DNA of 64,000 nt from an uncultured Collinsella sp. (GTDB taxonomy: Bacteria > Actinomycetota > Coriobacteriia > Coriobacteriales > Coriobacteriaceae), in the NCBI GenBank assembly GCA_900541875.1, contig UQLF01000007.1:33791-97790 (forward strand), read 5' to 3'. Below the pieces are notes generated by a model that saw nothing but the letters and a program-made list of their open reading frames with translations, did no database searches and was not told the DNA's origin. Numbering within the stretch: position 1 is the stretch's first letter; each line of letters starts with the position of its first letter. This document shows positions 7,458 through 15,860 of this stretch, one piece after another. Both the position numbers and the translations under genes were made by a program.

Positions 7458-9959
7458 ATGACCGAACACCATGCCATCAGCCGCCGAGCGTTTACGCTGG
7501 GCCTAGGGCTTGCGGCGTTGTCACCACTTGCAAGCCTGCCCGAAACCGCGGCATTGGGCATTGGCCCACGAGCGGCATTTGCAGACGACGCTGCCACAGC
7601 GTCGGTCAGCCTCAACAATTTCGTCATTCGCCTTCGCCCCGCGGGCTATTTTCGTACCGCAAGCGTTAACGAAGACGGCAACGTCATCGGCAACGTCTGC
7701 CATCTGTTTAATGACGGCACATCCAGCAAGCTCATCCTTGAGAACGTAACGACCAAGAATGACGATACAAACTGGTATGCTATCCGCACCTTGCTCAATT
7801 TCGAAGAGCATAAAAAGACGGGCTACAGCATTTGGTCGGTCGATGGCGACTCGGACAAAGACGGAAAGGTCATCCACGTATGGAGTGGCGAGCATGACGG
7901 CAAGCCCAGCCGCTCTTTTGCGTTCGAGCGTCAATCAAACGGAACCTATATCATCCGAGACCGCACGGTCGAGAAAGAAACCGAGAAAAAAGACATTAAG
8001 TACCTGGCAATAGAATCGAACGGCGAAGACCAGGACAACAATAAGATCTGTCATAAGAGTAAGAGTAAGAGCATTCCGTGGGAGCTCGAACTTATCGGTT
8101 ACGACATGAAAAAGAACGATGCCACGGTTAGCAGCCTCGACTGGATTACGTACAGCAGCTACGTCGACGGACCATGTTGGATGAAATACGTCGAGGACAA
8201 CAAGTTCCTCGACGAGCTGAGCATCCCGGGCACGCACGATTCGGGCACCTGCAGCGTGGACAACGACACTGAGCCCCAATCCTCGCAAGTAAAATGCCAG
8301 CAGGATTACATTCCCACGCAGTTGCTCGAAGGCATTCGCTATTTTGATATCCGGCTCGGAAAGGGCGACAACCCTGGCATCGACCATGGGATGTACTACC
8401 TGCTCAAAAAAGACGCGTACTTTTTGCATCTTTCCGATGTCATAGGCTACTTCAAAACGTTTTTGAACGAAAACCCGACAGAAGCGCTCATCATGCTTGT
8501 ATCACGAGGCAACGACGAGGCTACCGACGAAAGTGTTACGACGGCTTTCGCCAAGGTTTTGGACGACAACCCCAAACTGTTCTATACGTCGAGCCGCGTT
8601 CCCACACTGGGCGAGGTGCGCGGAAAGATCGTCCTGCTACGTCGATTTGGACTCGACGGCGACAGCGTAAGCGGCCACACGTGGGGACTCGACCTCACCG
8701 AATGGGATAACAAAATCGCAGTGCACACCGACAGCAGTTCCATGTGTCTCGTCCAAGACGCGCGGGGCTTTGAAGCCGCGGGGGAAACAGGCGACAAAGA
8801 GCCCTATTGCACCAAGGTATACGCCCAGGACAAGTACAAACTCACGGGAACCGACAAGCTCAGCTGGGTCGATAATGCGCTGAAGGAAACGTCCGGGCGC
8901 ACGCGCAACGAGGTAGATGTCGAGGACGATAACGGGGCCAAGGAGAAAGTCCTGGAGCGTTGCTGGTCTATCAACTACACCAGCTGCACGGGCTTGTCGC
9001 ACGGAGGCAATCCTTTTACCTCGGCACGAGTAGTCAACGAACATCTGTATAAGAGCCCGTACATCAATCCCAGCGGCATTGAGGATACAAAGTCAGATTA
9101 CCTCAAGCACATTGGCATCATCGCATCCGACTTTGTTGATGCGGCGCTGGCCCGGAGCATCTATCAGCGCAATTACGATACGGAGCACAAGCAGACGGCT
9201 TCGTACTATCTCCCGTACTATCTCCCGACCCGCATGCGCATGACGTACGGCGACTCGCTGAGCGATGCCTCATTCCAGGATGGCAAGACCGTTGGCGAGG
9301 GCCGTTTCCGCCTCGTTAACAGCAGCAACGCGCTCAACGCGACAGCTTCGGGCCATGCGTTTGCCATCGAATACGTTGATGTCGACGCCCTAGGCAACGA
9401 GACCGCTACGGAGCTGCAGGGTTTTGTACCCATCGATATCGACCCGCGCGCGCTGACGCCCCATTTTGAGGGACTCGAAGGCCTTAAGGCCGGCGAGGAT
9501 GTGCGCACAAAGGTCGCGGCGCTGCTCGAGGGCAAACTCGAAAACGATGCCTGCACGGCTCAGCTCGAGTTTGTGCACGACGCGGACGGCGCTCCGGGCA
9601 CGGCAATGGTCGAGGGCGAGGCATTTACCGCGGGAACGTACTGGGTGCGCGCGAACGGTCTTTTGGGCGACGCGGCGCAAAACTACAAGCTTGCTAATGA
9701 CGGAGCCGCGAGCTTTACCGTAGCGGCCTCGAGCAGTGCAGGCGGCACCGGCACCGACGGTGGCACGGGTTCCAACGCAGGCAGCGCTGATAAGAACGGT
9801 AAGGGCAACAAGGGCAAGAACTCGGGCGGAAAACTCGCCGACACGGGCGACGGCTCCGGCATTGCCGCCGGGCTCGCTGCCGCCGCCGTAGCGACAACGG
9901 TCGCCGGCGCGGCAATGCTTGCCAACGACCGCGAAAACGCTGGGGACGGTAGCGAATAG
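7458..9959 (+). CDS. secreted, sortase-anchored PI-PLC-like phosphodiesterase
   Basis: This 833-residue surface protein carries a phosphatidylinositol-specific phospholipase C X-type domain. It opens with a twin-arginine-like export signal (SRRAFTLGLGLAAL, then AAFADD). Residues 45-215 look like a beta-rich ligand-binding module. The catalytic domain follows: IPGTHDSG with His260, FDIRLG with Asp297 and Arg299, and IDHGMYY with His310. This spacing matches the two catalytic histidines and arginine of bacterial PI-PLC. A Gly/Lys-rich spacer leads to LADTG at 793-797, a hydrophobic segment and a short tail: an LPxTG-like sortase signal, although the tail is acidic (NDRENAGDGSE) rather than positive. 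GGAG precedes the ATG. Phospholipid or GPI-anchor cleavage is family knowledge; the actual substrate is unknown. Confidence 0.88.
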   Translation: MTEHHAISRRAFTLGLGLAALSPLASLPETAALGIGPRAAFADDAATASVSLNNFVIRLRPAGYFRTASVNEDGNVIGNVCHLFNDGTSSKLILENVTTKNDDTNWYAIRTLLNFEEHKKTGYSIWSVDGDSDKDGKVIHVWSGEHDGKPSRSFAFERQSNGTYIIRDRTVEKETEKKDIKYLAIESNGEDQDNNKICHKSKSKSIPWELELIGYDMKKNDATVSSLDWITYSSYVDGPCWMKYVEDNKFLDELSIPGTHDSGTCSVDNDTEPQSSQVKCQQDYIPTQLLEGIRYFDIRLGKGDNPGIDHGMYYLLKKDAYFLHLSDVIGYFKTFLNENPTEALIMLVSRGNDEATDESVTTAFAKVLDDNPKLFYTSSRVPTLGEVRGKIVLLRRFGLDGDSVSGHTWGLDLTEWDNKIAVHTDSSSMCLVQDARGFEAAGETGDKEPYCTKVYAQDKYKLTGTDKLSWVDNALKETSGRTRNEVDVEDDNGAKEKVLERCWSINYTSCTGLSHGGNPFTSARVVNEHLYKSPYINPSGIEDTKSDYLKHIGIIASDFVDAALARSIYQRNYDTEHKQTASYYLPYYLPTRMRMTYGDSLSDASFQDGKTVGEGRFRLVNSSNALNATASGHAFAIEYVDVDALGNETATELQGFVPIDIDPRALTPHFEGLEGLKAGEDVRTKVAALLEGKLENDACTAQLEFVHDADGAPGTAMVEGEAFTAGTYWVRANGLLGDAAQNYKLANDGAASFTVAASSSAGGTGTDGGTGSNAGSADKNGKGNKGKNSGGKLADTGDGSGIAAGLAAAAVATTVAGAAMLANDRENAGDGSE

Positions 9960-9992
9960 GCAAGCCGGCCTTTTAGACACATCGACTCAATG

Positions 9993-10028
9993 GGGGGCGC
10001 AGGACACCGTTCTGTGCCCCCGATTTTT
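9993..10028 (+). terminator. intrinsic terminator of the PI-PLC-like gene
   Basis: A 12-bp stem with two G-T wobbles (9993-10004 with 10010-10021) is followed by GATTTTTA. Confidence 0.85.
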
Positions 10029-10053
10029 ACCTTGGCCCAAACGCCGCCATAGG

Positions 10054-10323
10054 CTACATCACCATGTTCAGCGCGTTAACAAACTCCTGGGCCTTCGCAC
10101 GGCTGCTCAGGCTAAAAACACAAGCAGTCAACAGCCTGTTACGCAGAAAAACATCGCGGCCCTTGATCCTGTTGACCCCCGTAATGTCCTTAAGATAGAC
10201 AATCTCGGTGTGCTTGCCACCAAAAGTGCCCTTCTTGAGCACCTCAATACGGTTGGGGTAGATCTTGACGTCTTTATACCTACCCGAACCTTTGTCCTGG
10301 AATAGCAGCGTGTTATTGTCCAT
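10054..10323 (-). CDS. small PH-like domain protein
   Basis: This is an 89-residue soluble protein with an alternating beta pattern ending in one helix (SRAKAQEFVNALNMVM), typical of a minimal bacterial pleckstrin-homology-like fold. The strands are LLFQDKGSGRYKDVKIYPNRIEVL, TEIVYLKDITGVNRI and LTACVFSLS. The ATG at 10323 has GGGAG 7 nt upstream, so the longer frame to 10368 is not used. It is convergent with the PI-PLC-like gene. No partner gene is adjacent and no function can be given. Confidence 0.75.
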   Translation of the reverse strand: MDNNTLLFQDKGSGRYKDVKIYPNRIEVLKKGTFGGKHTEIVYLKDITGVNRIKGRDVFLRNRLLTACVFSLSSRAKAQEFVNALNMVM

Positions 10324-10490
10324 ACGCGTCACTCCCGTGGGATTCGCTAAAACTGCCTCTATGGTCACATTTTAGTCACCGCAAGGCCCCATGCGAAGAT
10401 GTCAGACAGCACAGCAATTCGTGTCCGCGCGAGGCTTTAAACTAAATGCGATAAAGACGCATTCCACAAAAGGAAAGTGGGGCGACAGTG

Positions 10491-11540
10491 ATGGGCGAAC
10501 TGGTAAACCGTGGAGAATCGGCAATCGTGCCCGAAGGTTTTTACAAGCAGGTCTCCTCGATTCTCAACGCCGCTCGCGACAAGGCCTATACCGCCGTTAA
10601 CTTTGCGATGGTTGAGGCATATTGGGAGATCGGCAAGAGTATTGTTGATGAACAGGGCGGAGAGGGGCGCGCCAAGTATGGAGAGGCGCTGCTCAAGGCC
10701 CTCGCAATCAGACTTACCAAGGATTTTGGTAAAAGTTTTGAAGCAAGAGAGCTGCGCAAAATGCGTCAGTTCTATCTTGCATTTCCAATTCGGGACTCAC
10801 TGCGTCCCGAATTGAGCTGGACACATTACCGCAGGTTAATACGCATTCCTGACCCCGAAGCTCGCACCTGGTACATGAACGAATGCGCCGATTCTCGCTG
10901 GAGCACGCGTCAGCTCGAACGCCAGATCAACACCATGTTCCGCGAGCGCCTACTTGCCAGCAAGGACAAAGAGGCCGTCACCCAGGAAATCCAAGAGAGC
11001 GCCCCGGCTCGTCGCCCCGAGGATATCATCCGCGACCCATATGTACTGGAGTTTTTAGGTTTCTCGGACGATGCTACGTTTCGCGAGAGCGATCTAGAGC
11101 AGGCGCTCATCACGCATCTTCAGAAGTTCCTGCTGGAGCTTGGCCGTGGCTTCGCTTTCGAGGCGCGCCAAAAGCGCATCACCTTTGATGGACGCCATTT
11201 CTATATTGACCTTGTTTTTTACAACTATCTGATGCGCTGCTTCGTGCTCATCGACCTTAAGACCGATGACCTTACGCATCAGGACCTGGGCCAGATGCAA
11301 ATGTATGTGAACTACTACACGCGTGAGCTCATGAACGAAGGCGACAATCCGCCCATAGGCATCGTGCTCTGCGCGGACAAAAGCGATTCGATCGTCGAGT
11401 ACACGCTGCCCGAAGACAACGACCAAGTGTTTACCGCCAAATACCTGCCGTATCTTCCAAGCAAGGAAGAGCTGGCGCGCGAGCTGAGTGCCGAGTACCG
11501 CGCCATCAACGAAGCGACTAATGGCGAAACGCAAGGGTAG
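10491..11540 (+). CDS. YhcG/DUF1016-family PD-(D/E)xK nuclease
   Basis: This 349-residue protein joins an N-terminal DUF1016 domain (about 1-160, with WEIGKSIV and LRKMRQFYLAFP) to a C-terminal PD-(D/E)xK nuclease-like domain. The second has FAFEARQKRITFDGRHFYIDLVFYN followed by FVLIDLKTDD, placing an acidic residue before the DLK lysine. Such proteins often sit inside or near type I restriction-modification islands, but no hsdR, hsdM or hsdS gene is present here. The ATG at 10491 is preferred over the overlapping GTG at 10488, with GGGG upstream. It stands alone between convergent and unrelated genes, which suggests transfer or remnant of a defence island. Confidence 0.9.
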   Translation: MGELVNRGESAIVPEGFYKQVSSILNAARDKAYTAVNFAMVEAYWEIGKSIVDEQGGEGRAKYGEALLKALAIRLTKDFGKSFEARELRKMRQFYLAFPIRDSLRPELSWTHYRRLIRIPDPEARTWYMNECADSRWSTRQLERQINTMFRERLLASKDKEAVTQEIQESAPARRPEDIIRDPYVLEFLGFSDDATFRESDLEQALITHLQKFLLELGRGFAFEARQKRITFDGRHFYIDLVFYNYLMRCFVLIDLKTDDLTHQDLGQMQMYVNYYTRELMNEGDNPPIGIVLCADKSDSIVEYTLPEDNDQVFTAKYLPYLPSKEELARELSAEYRAINEATNGETQG

Positions 11541-11935
11541 CAGCACGTTGCGACCGAAACCACCGCAGCCGTCGCAGGCGCACCCGCGGTTGAGGCGCAC
11601 GCTACGAAACAATACCGGTCATGGACGCCGGCAACGACATTCTAGCCGTGGCTGGCGAGCGTGACCTGACAGGCAAAAACGCGACCTTCGTCTGATGTGG
11701 GCCCATTGGCTGCCACAGAAAAGGGCCGGTTGCAGCCGGCCCTTAAGACACTTGCGTCTGCGTTGCCCGCGCTTCCGAAGTGTGACTAACTGAGGAGCGG
11801 GTTCCGCGGCACAACCTGATTTTGCCCAGCGAGGCGGCTCTTTTGCAGCCGCTCCACCGTTTATTTACATCTACCCCCTGCCAAACTACCGGACGGCAGC
11901 CCGCATGCCTGCGAGCCGTCCCATGCTGCGCTTCC
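11541..11935. other. intergenic region with two hairpins
   Basis: This convergent stretch lies between the DUF1016 gene and the zinc-ribbon gene. It contains the terminator at 11713-11744 and a weaker hairpin (arms 11834-11839 and 11847-11852, GCGGCT/AGCCGC) without a T run. No tRNA or ORF with a ribosome site was found. Confidence 0.55.
11713..11744 (-). terminator. intrinsic terminator downstream of the zinc-ribbon gene
   Basis: The stem AAGGGCCGG (11721-11729) pairs perfectly with CCGGCCCTT (11736-11744). On the minus strand it is followed by TTCTGTGG, giving a TTTTCT run with the stem end. It lies 190 nt after the zinc-ribbon stop, so a long 3' UTR is implied. Confidence 0.6.
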
Positions 11936-13273
11936 CTACTTCCCAAAGATCGCAGCGAACAAGCCCTTGCGTTTGGGCTTCTCCTCTCGGTAGGAACCCT
12001 CGGCAACCGCTGCAACCTGGCGCGGTTGCTCGCCGCCTCCACGGCGCACGATCTGGTACAGAAACGGCGACTTAACGTATTTGACCTCGATGGGCGTGGC
12101 ATGCACGGTGCTCTCACCGGACAGATGCAGGCTCGGGTTGAGCGGTGCCACGATATGCGTTTCGCGCTTGTCGCTAAACACCGCCGCGGCCGCGCGGCCC
12201 GTCTGTCCGTTTACGGCAATGCGCACCTGCTCGCCATCGCGGCTGTCCGTCGCCGGACGATCGACAAAGTAGACCGGCACCATCACCAGGCCATCCTTAT
12301 GCTTGCGGGCCTTGCGCGCCCAGGTTCGGATGCTCTTTTTATTGAGCCCCAGTACGGCCTCGGCATCGTTGCCCGCAACGTCGAGCGCCAACTTATCAAT
12401 GACCACCTGGTCCTTGGTAGATGCATCGACGGAGACGACGCGGAAGTCGCCTTCCTGCATGGCGGGATCGAACGGACCGACCTTGGCAAAGTCCCACGGC
12501 TCCAAAATGCCCATGAGGCGAACGTCCAGGTAGTTTGCCCTGGGGTATGCCCAGTCGAGCACCTCGTAGTACACCAGGGTTTCCTTGCTCAGGCCCTTGC
12601 CCGGGAAGCTCGCCATCATGCGCAGGTCCGCCAGCGCCATGGGGAAATAGAAGAGCATCATGTCGTTTTGGATCGCATCTTCCACGTCGTGCCCGGCAAA
12701 GGCATCCGGGTACTGGCGCACCAGCTGCAGCGCGTTGGCACGTGCCTGCTGCGGCGAGATTTCGCAGGGAATACCCTGATCCGGCACATACTCCGCACCC
12801 ACGCCCATGGTCAGACGCTTGCTAAACGTCCCCGGCTTGAGCAGGTCGGCAATGCCGATCTTGTTGCCGCAGGACGGGCACTCAAACACGCGCTGGGTCG
12901 ACTCGCCCTCAAAGGACGCACCACAGAAGGGGCAAGGAATACTCACATGCGTGGCCTCTTGGAACTCCTGCGCCGTGCCGCGATCCTCCCACAGCAGATG
13001 TTCCAGGACCGACTGATTGCGCCAGTGCGAATTGAAGAAATACCAGTCCGGGTCCTCCGGGCGCTCGAGTTGCGACACATGCGTGAGCTTGAGCAGTCCA
13101 TCCACCACCGTCAGCGGCGTATGGCGAATGCCCAGGGCGCTCTTGGGCTCTCCGACGTCCGCCTGCCACGGAACGACCGTGCCGCAATAGGCGCACTCAA
13201 AGCTGCGCTTAGCCTGGTGCGAGTACATAGGGCCGCCGCAGTTTTGACATTTAATGGCAAACATCTCGTCCAT
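11936..13273 (-). CDS. protein with two TFIIB-type zinc ribbons
   Basis: This is a 445-residue cytoplasmic protein. Two four-cysteine zinc ribbons are visible: C9/C12/C27/C30 (CQNCGG ... CAYCG) and C114/C117/C132/C135 (CPFCG ... CPSCG). The remaining C-terminal part is a mixed alpha/beta region with no motif I recognise, ending in a basic, proline-rich tail (YREEKPKRKGLFAAIFGK). The ATG at 13273 has GGAGG 8 nt upstream. It is transcribed alone. Related proteins are usually annotated only as TFIIB-type zinc-ribbon proteins; nucleic-acid or protein binding is possible but unproven. Confidence 0.8.
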   Translation of the reverse strand: MDEMFAIKCQNCGGPMYSHQAKRSFECAYCGTVVPWQADVGEPKSALGIRHTPLTVVDGLLKLTHVSQLERPEDPDWYFFNSHWRNQSVLEHLLWEDRGTAQEFQEATHVSIPCPFCGASFEGESTQRVFECPSCGNKIGIADLLKPGTFSKRLTMGVGAEYVPDQGIPCEISPQQARANALQLVRQYPDAFAGHDVEDAIQNDMMLFYFPMALADLRMMASFPGKGLSKETLVYYEVLDWAYPRANYLDVRLMGILEPWDFAKVGPFDPAMQEGDFRVVSVDASTKDQVVIDKLALDVAGNDAEAVLGLNKKSIRTWARKARKHKDGLVMVPVYFVDRPATDSRDGEQVRIAVNGQTGRAAAAVFSDKRETHIVAPLNPSLHLSGESTVHATPIEVKYVKSPFLYQIVRRGGGEQPRQVAAVAEGSYREEKPKRKGLFAAIFGK

Positions 13274-13491
13274 GGAAACGTCCTCCTTTGCACAGGGGCT
13301 GTCGACATTAAGTATGTCGAGCAAGCAGGCACATGCCCATACCCATGTGGCCCAAAATGGACCACCCAGGCAGACGAGAAGGCTCGCTCGTTAGCACCGG
13401 CAGACTATTGCTGCATTTTCTGAGCATCGGTGCACGGCGCCCCCGCGCGAGCTACACTATCCCCTTAAACATGATTGTGAGGACGACCGCT

Positions 13492-14673
13492 ATGCTATTT
13501 GTAAATCGGCTGGTACATACGCTTGTTCCCGGCAGCGAGAGCGAGCCGGTCGATGCATCTTGCCGCACCAACGCGGGCTTTTCCGCAAGCCTCGTCTGCA
13601 TTGGCCTCAACATCACCCTGTGCCTGGCCAAGGGCATCGCGGGCCTGCTCGCCGGCTCCGTCTCCCTCATCGCCGACGCTTTCAACAACCTCTCCGATGC
13701 CTCGAGCAACATCGTGAGCCTGCTCGGGTTCCGCCTTGCCAGCCGCCCGGCAGACGAAGGCCACCCCTATGGCCACGGTCGCTATGAGTACCTAGCCGGC
13801 CTGTTCGTCGCCGTCCTGGTTTGCGCCGTCGGCATCAATCTGATCCTCGAGTCGGTCACTAAGATCATCAAGCCTTCCCCCACCGTGTATTCGGCGCTCT
13901 CCATGGCCGCCCTTGTTCTGTCCATGCTCGTTAAGCTCTGGATGGCAGCGTTCAACCGCACGCTGGGCGACCGCATCGACTCGGAGACGCTCATCGCCAC
14001 GGCACAGGACTCCAAAAACGACGTCATCACCTCGGGCTCGGTCTTGGTGGCGGCGCTTATTTCGCAGACGACAGGCTTTGACCTCGACGGCTGGGCAGGC
14101 CTGGGTGTGGGCATCTTCATCTGCATCAGCGGCATGGGCCTAGTGCGCGACGCCATCAGCCCGTTGCTGGGGCAAGCGCCCGACCCCAAGCTCGTCCAGG
14201 CAATCCGCGACAAGATCATGTCCTATCCGCAGGTTTTGGGCACACACGACCTGATGGTGCACGACTACGGCCCCGGTCGTCAGTTTGCCAGCGCCCACGT
14301 GGAGATGCCCGGCGAGGGCGACGCATTTGAGCACCACGAGATTCTGGACACCATCGAGCACGACATCAAGCGCCAGATGGGCATCGATATCACGCTGCAC
14401 TGCGACCCCATCGCCACCACTGGCGACGACCTGCGCGGCTGGGTCAAGCGCGGCGTCATGCAGATCGATCCCGCGCTCTCCATCCACGACCTGCACGAGC
14501 ACGACGGGTTCGTTTCGTTTGACCTGGTGCGTCCCGACGGCTTTGACATATCCGACGAGGAGCTGCTGGAGCTCGTCACGCGCATCGTGCACGAGCGCCG
14601 GCCCGACGTCTCATGCGTCGTCACGTTTGATTCGGGCTTTAGCTCGCCCGAGCGTCCGGCCGAGCAGCTGTAG
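13492..14673 (+). CDS. cation diffusion facilitator (metal efflux) transporter
   Basis: This 393-residue inner-membrane antiporter exports divalent metal ions in exchange for protons. Six helices are apparent, the second starting at GLLAGSVSLIADAFNNLSDASSN, which carries the metal-site aspartates (DAFNNLSD), and the typical HPYGHGRYEYLAG loop follows. After the membrane part comes a cytoplasmic ferredoxin-like domain (HDLMVHDYGPGRQFASAHVEMP). The tail extends about 90 residues beyond a minimal CDF protein. The start is ATG 13492, with GAGG 9 nt upstream; the earlier ATG at 13471 has no ribosome site. Metal specificity cannot be assigned. Confidence 0.92.
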   Translation: MLFVNRLVHTLVPGSESEPVDASCRTNAGFSASLVCIGLNITLCLAKGIAGLLAGSVSLIADAFNNLSDASSNIVSLLGFRLASRPADEGHPYGHGRYEYLAGLFVAVLVCAVGINLILESVTKIIKPSPTVYSALSMAALVLSMLVKLWMAAFNRTLGDRIDSETLIATAQDSKNDVITSGSVLVAALISQTTGFDLDGWAGLGVGIFICISGMGLVRDAISPLLGQAPDPKLVQAIRDKIMSYPQVLGTHDLMVHDYGPGRQFASAHVEMPGEGDAFEHHEILDTIEHDIKRQMGIDITLHCDPIATTGDDLRGWVKRGVMQIDPALSIHDLHEHDGFVSFDLVRPDGFDISDEELLELVTRIVHERRPDVSCVVTFDSGFSSPERPAEQL

Positions 14674-14691
14674 CCCCGCTCCGCTCGTCCG

Positions 14692-15681
14692 CTAGTTTCC
14701 CTGCGCGCCCGAGATGCCGTTTTGCAGGGCGTTCCAGGCATCCGTCGCCATGCCGCCCAAGTTCTGCGCGGTATCGCCCAGGTTTTGTGCCGTGTCGCCC
14801 AGCTCTTGCGCCTTGTCTCCCAACTCCTGTGCCTTGTTGCTCAAGTCCTCCAGCGTATTGGAGCTCGAACTGTCGGTACCGCTTTGGCCGTCGGACGAGT
14901 TGCCCGAGCTGTTCTTGTGCGTGAGTTGAATTTCGAGGTTGCCGTTGTCGTTATAGTAGGCAGAAGTAACGACCCAGTTGGCATCGACGACGGGCGTTGA
15001 GCCATCATCAGTCAGGACCACGGCATTCGAAAGATCGGCGCCGCGCGACTTGAGGATCTTCTTGGCGTTGGACCAGTACTGCCCCGGGATATCGCTCAGA
15101 TCGACGGCGCTAGACGAGGCGGACTCAGTTTGCTCGGCAGTGGTATCGGCCGTTGAACTCCCTCGCTTGTTGAGCATGCCCGACACGATGGCAAACACAA
15201 CCGACAGCGCAAAGAAGATCGCCAGCACGATGAGGATCTTCTTGATCACGCTCGACGAACGCGACGGCTTCTTCTCCTCGTCCTCGCCATATTGCGGAAT
15301 CGACTTGGGGTACTCGCGATACGGTTGGCGCGACTCGTAGCGAGGCTGCGCCGTGCGAGGCATATACGTCGTCTGCTGAGGCTGCGGAATGGGATTCTGC
15401 GGCAGGTCATCATAGGGATTCGGCGTCGAGGCGGCATAAGAATCCTGCGGCGCGTAATCAAACGGGTCCGGAGCTGCGTTGCTATAGGGGCCTTGCGAAG
15501 ATGCAGCGTAAGAATCCTGCGCCGTGTCGCCATAGCCCATAACCCGGGTGGGCTCGACAGAAGGCTGCGTCGCGGCGAGGTCGGTATAACCGGGGTTGGG
15601 AACAACGCGGGTCGCATCGGCGCTATCGCCAGCCTGCGCGGAACCGTAGCCGCCCATCACGGTTGTCTTGTCCTGATCCAT
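14692..15681 (-). CDS. single-pass membrane protein with Thr-x-Val repeat N-terminus
   Basis: This is a 329-residue protein of unknown function with one membrane helix. Residues 1-135 are low-complexity, Tyr/Pro/Gln-rich and cytoplasmic, with three similar threonine motifs: DKTTVMGGYG, DATRVVPNPG and EPTRVMGYGD. These resemble phospho-threonine docking sites for FHA domains or Ser/Thr kinases. A helix at about 145-167 (IKKILIVLAIFFALSVVFAIVSG) follows. The extracellular part holds a small domain (DIPGQYWSNAKKILKSRGADLS, then strands), a Ser/Asn linker, and a repeated helix (AQELGDKAQELGDTAQNLGD). It may be a target of a Ser/Thr kinase encoded elsewhere, which is inference. Confidence 0.72.
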   Translation of the reverse strand: MDQDKTTVMGGYGSAQAGDSADATRVVPNPGYTDLAATQPSVEPTRVMGYGDTAQDSYAASSQGPYSNAAPDPFDYAPQDSYAASTPNPYDDLPQNPIPQPQQTTYMPRTAQPRYESRQPYREYPKSIPQYGEDEEKKPSRSSSVIKKILIVLAIFFALSVVFAIVSGMLNKRGSSTADTTAEQTESASSSAVDLSDIPGQYWSNAKKILKSRGADLSNAVVLTDDGSTPVVDANWVVTSAYYNDNGNLEIQLTHKNSSGNSSDGQSGTDSSSSNTLEDLSNKAQELGDKAQELGDTAQNLGDTAQNLGGMATDAWNALQNGISGAQGN

Positions 15682-15798
15682 GCAACGATTCCTTTCCGTC
15701 GCGCGTGAGCCTCAAGTTATCCATGCATTCTACCCGCGCAAAAGCCTATGATGGACGGAGCCCGCCGGTATCTACAAGACATGCGCGGGCCTAAGGAT

Positions 15799-15835
15799 CA
15801 AAAAGCCCCGCCGGGCCTTGTGGGCGCGGCGGGGC
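15799..15835 (-). terminator. intrinsic terminator of formate-THF ligase gene
   Basis: The stem GCCCCGCC (15805-15812) pairs with GGCGGGGC (15828-15835). The minus strand continues TTTTTGATCC. It lies 26 nt after the stop. Confidence 0.92.
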
Positions 15836-15860
15836 AAGCAAGCAGCTATGCGCAGCGAGC

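Noticed and set aside
11834..11852. Hairpin near the end of the zinc-ribbon gene as terminator
   Set aside because: The stem is only 6 bp and has no T run on either strand; the hairpin at 11721-11744 is better.
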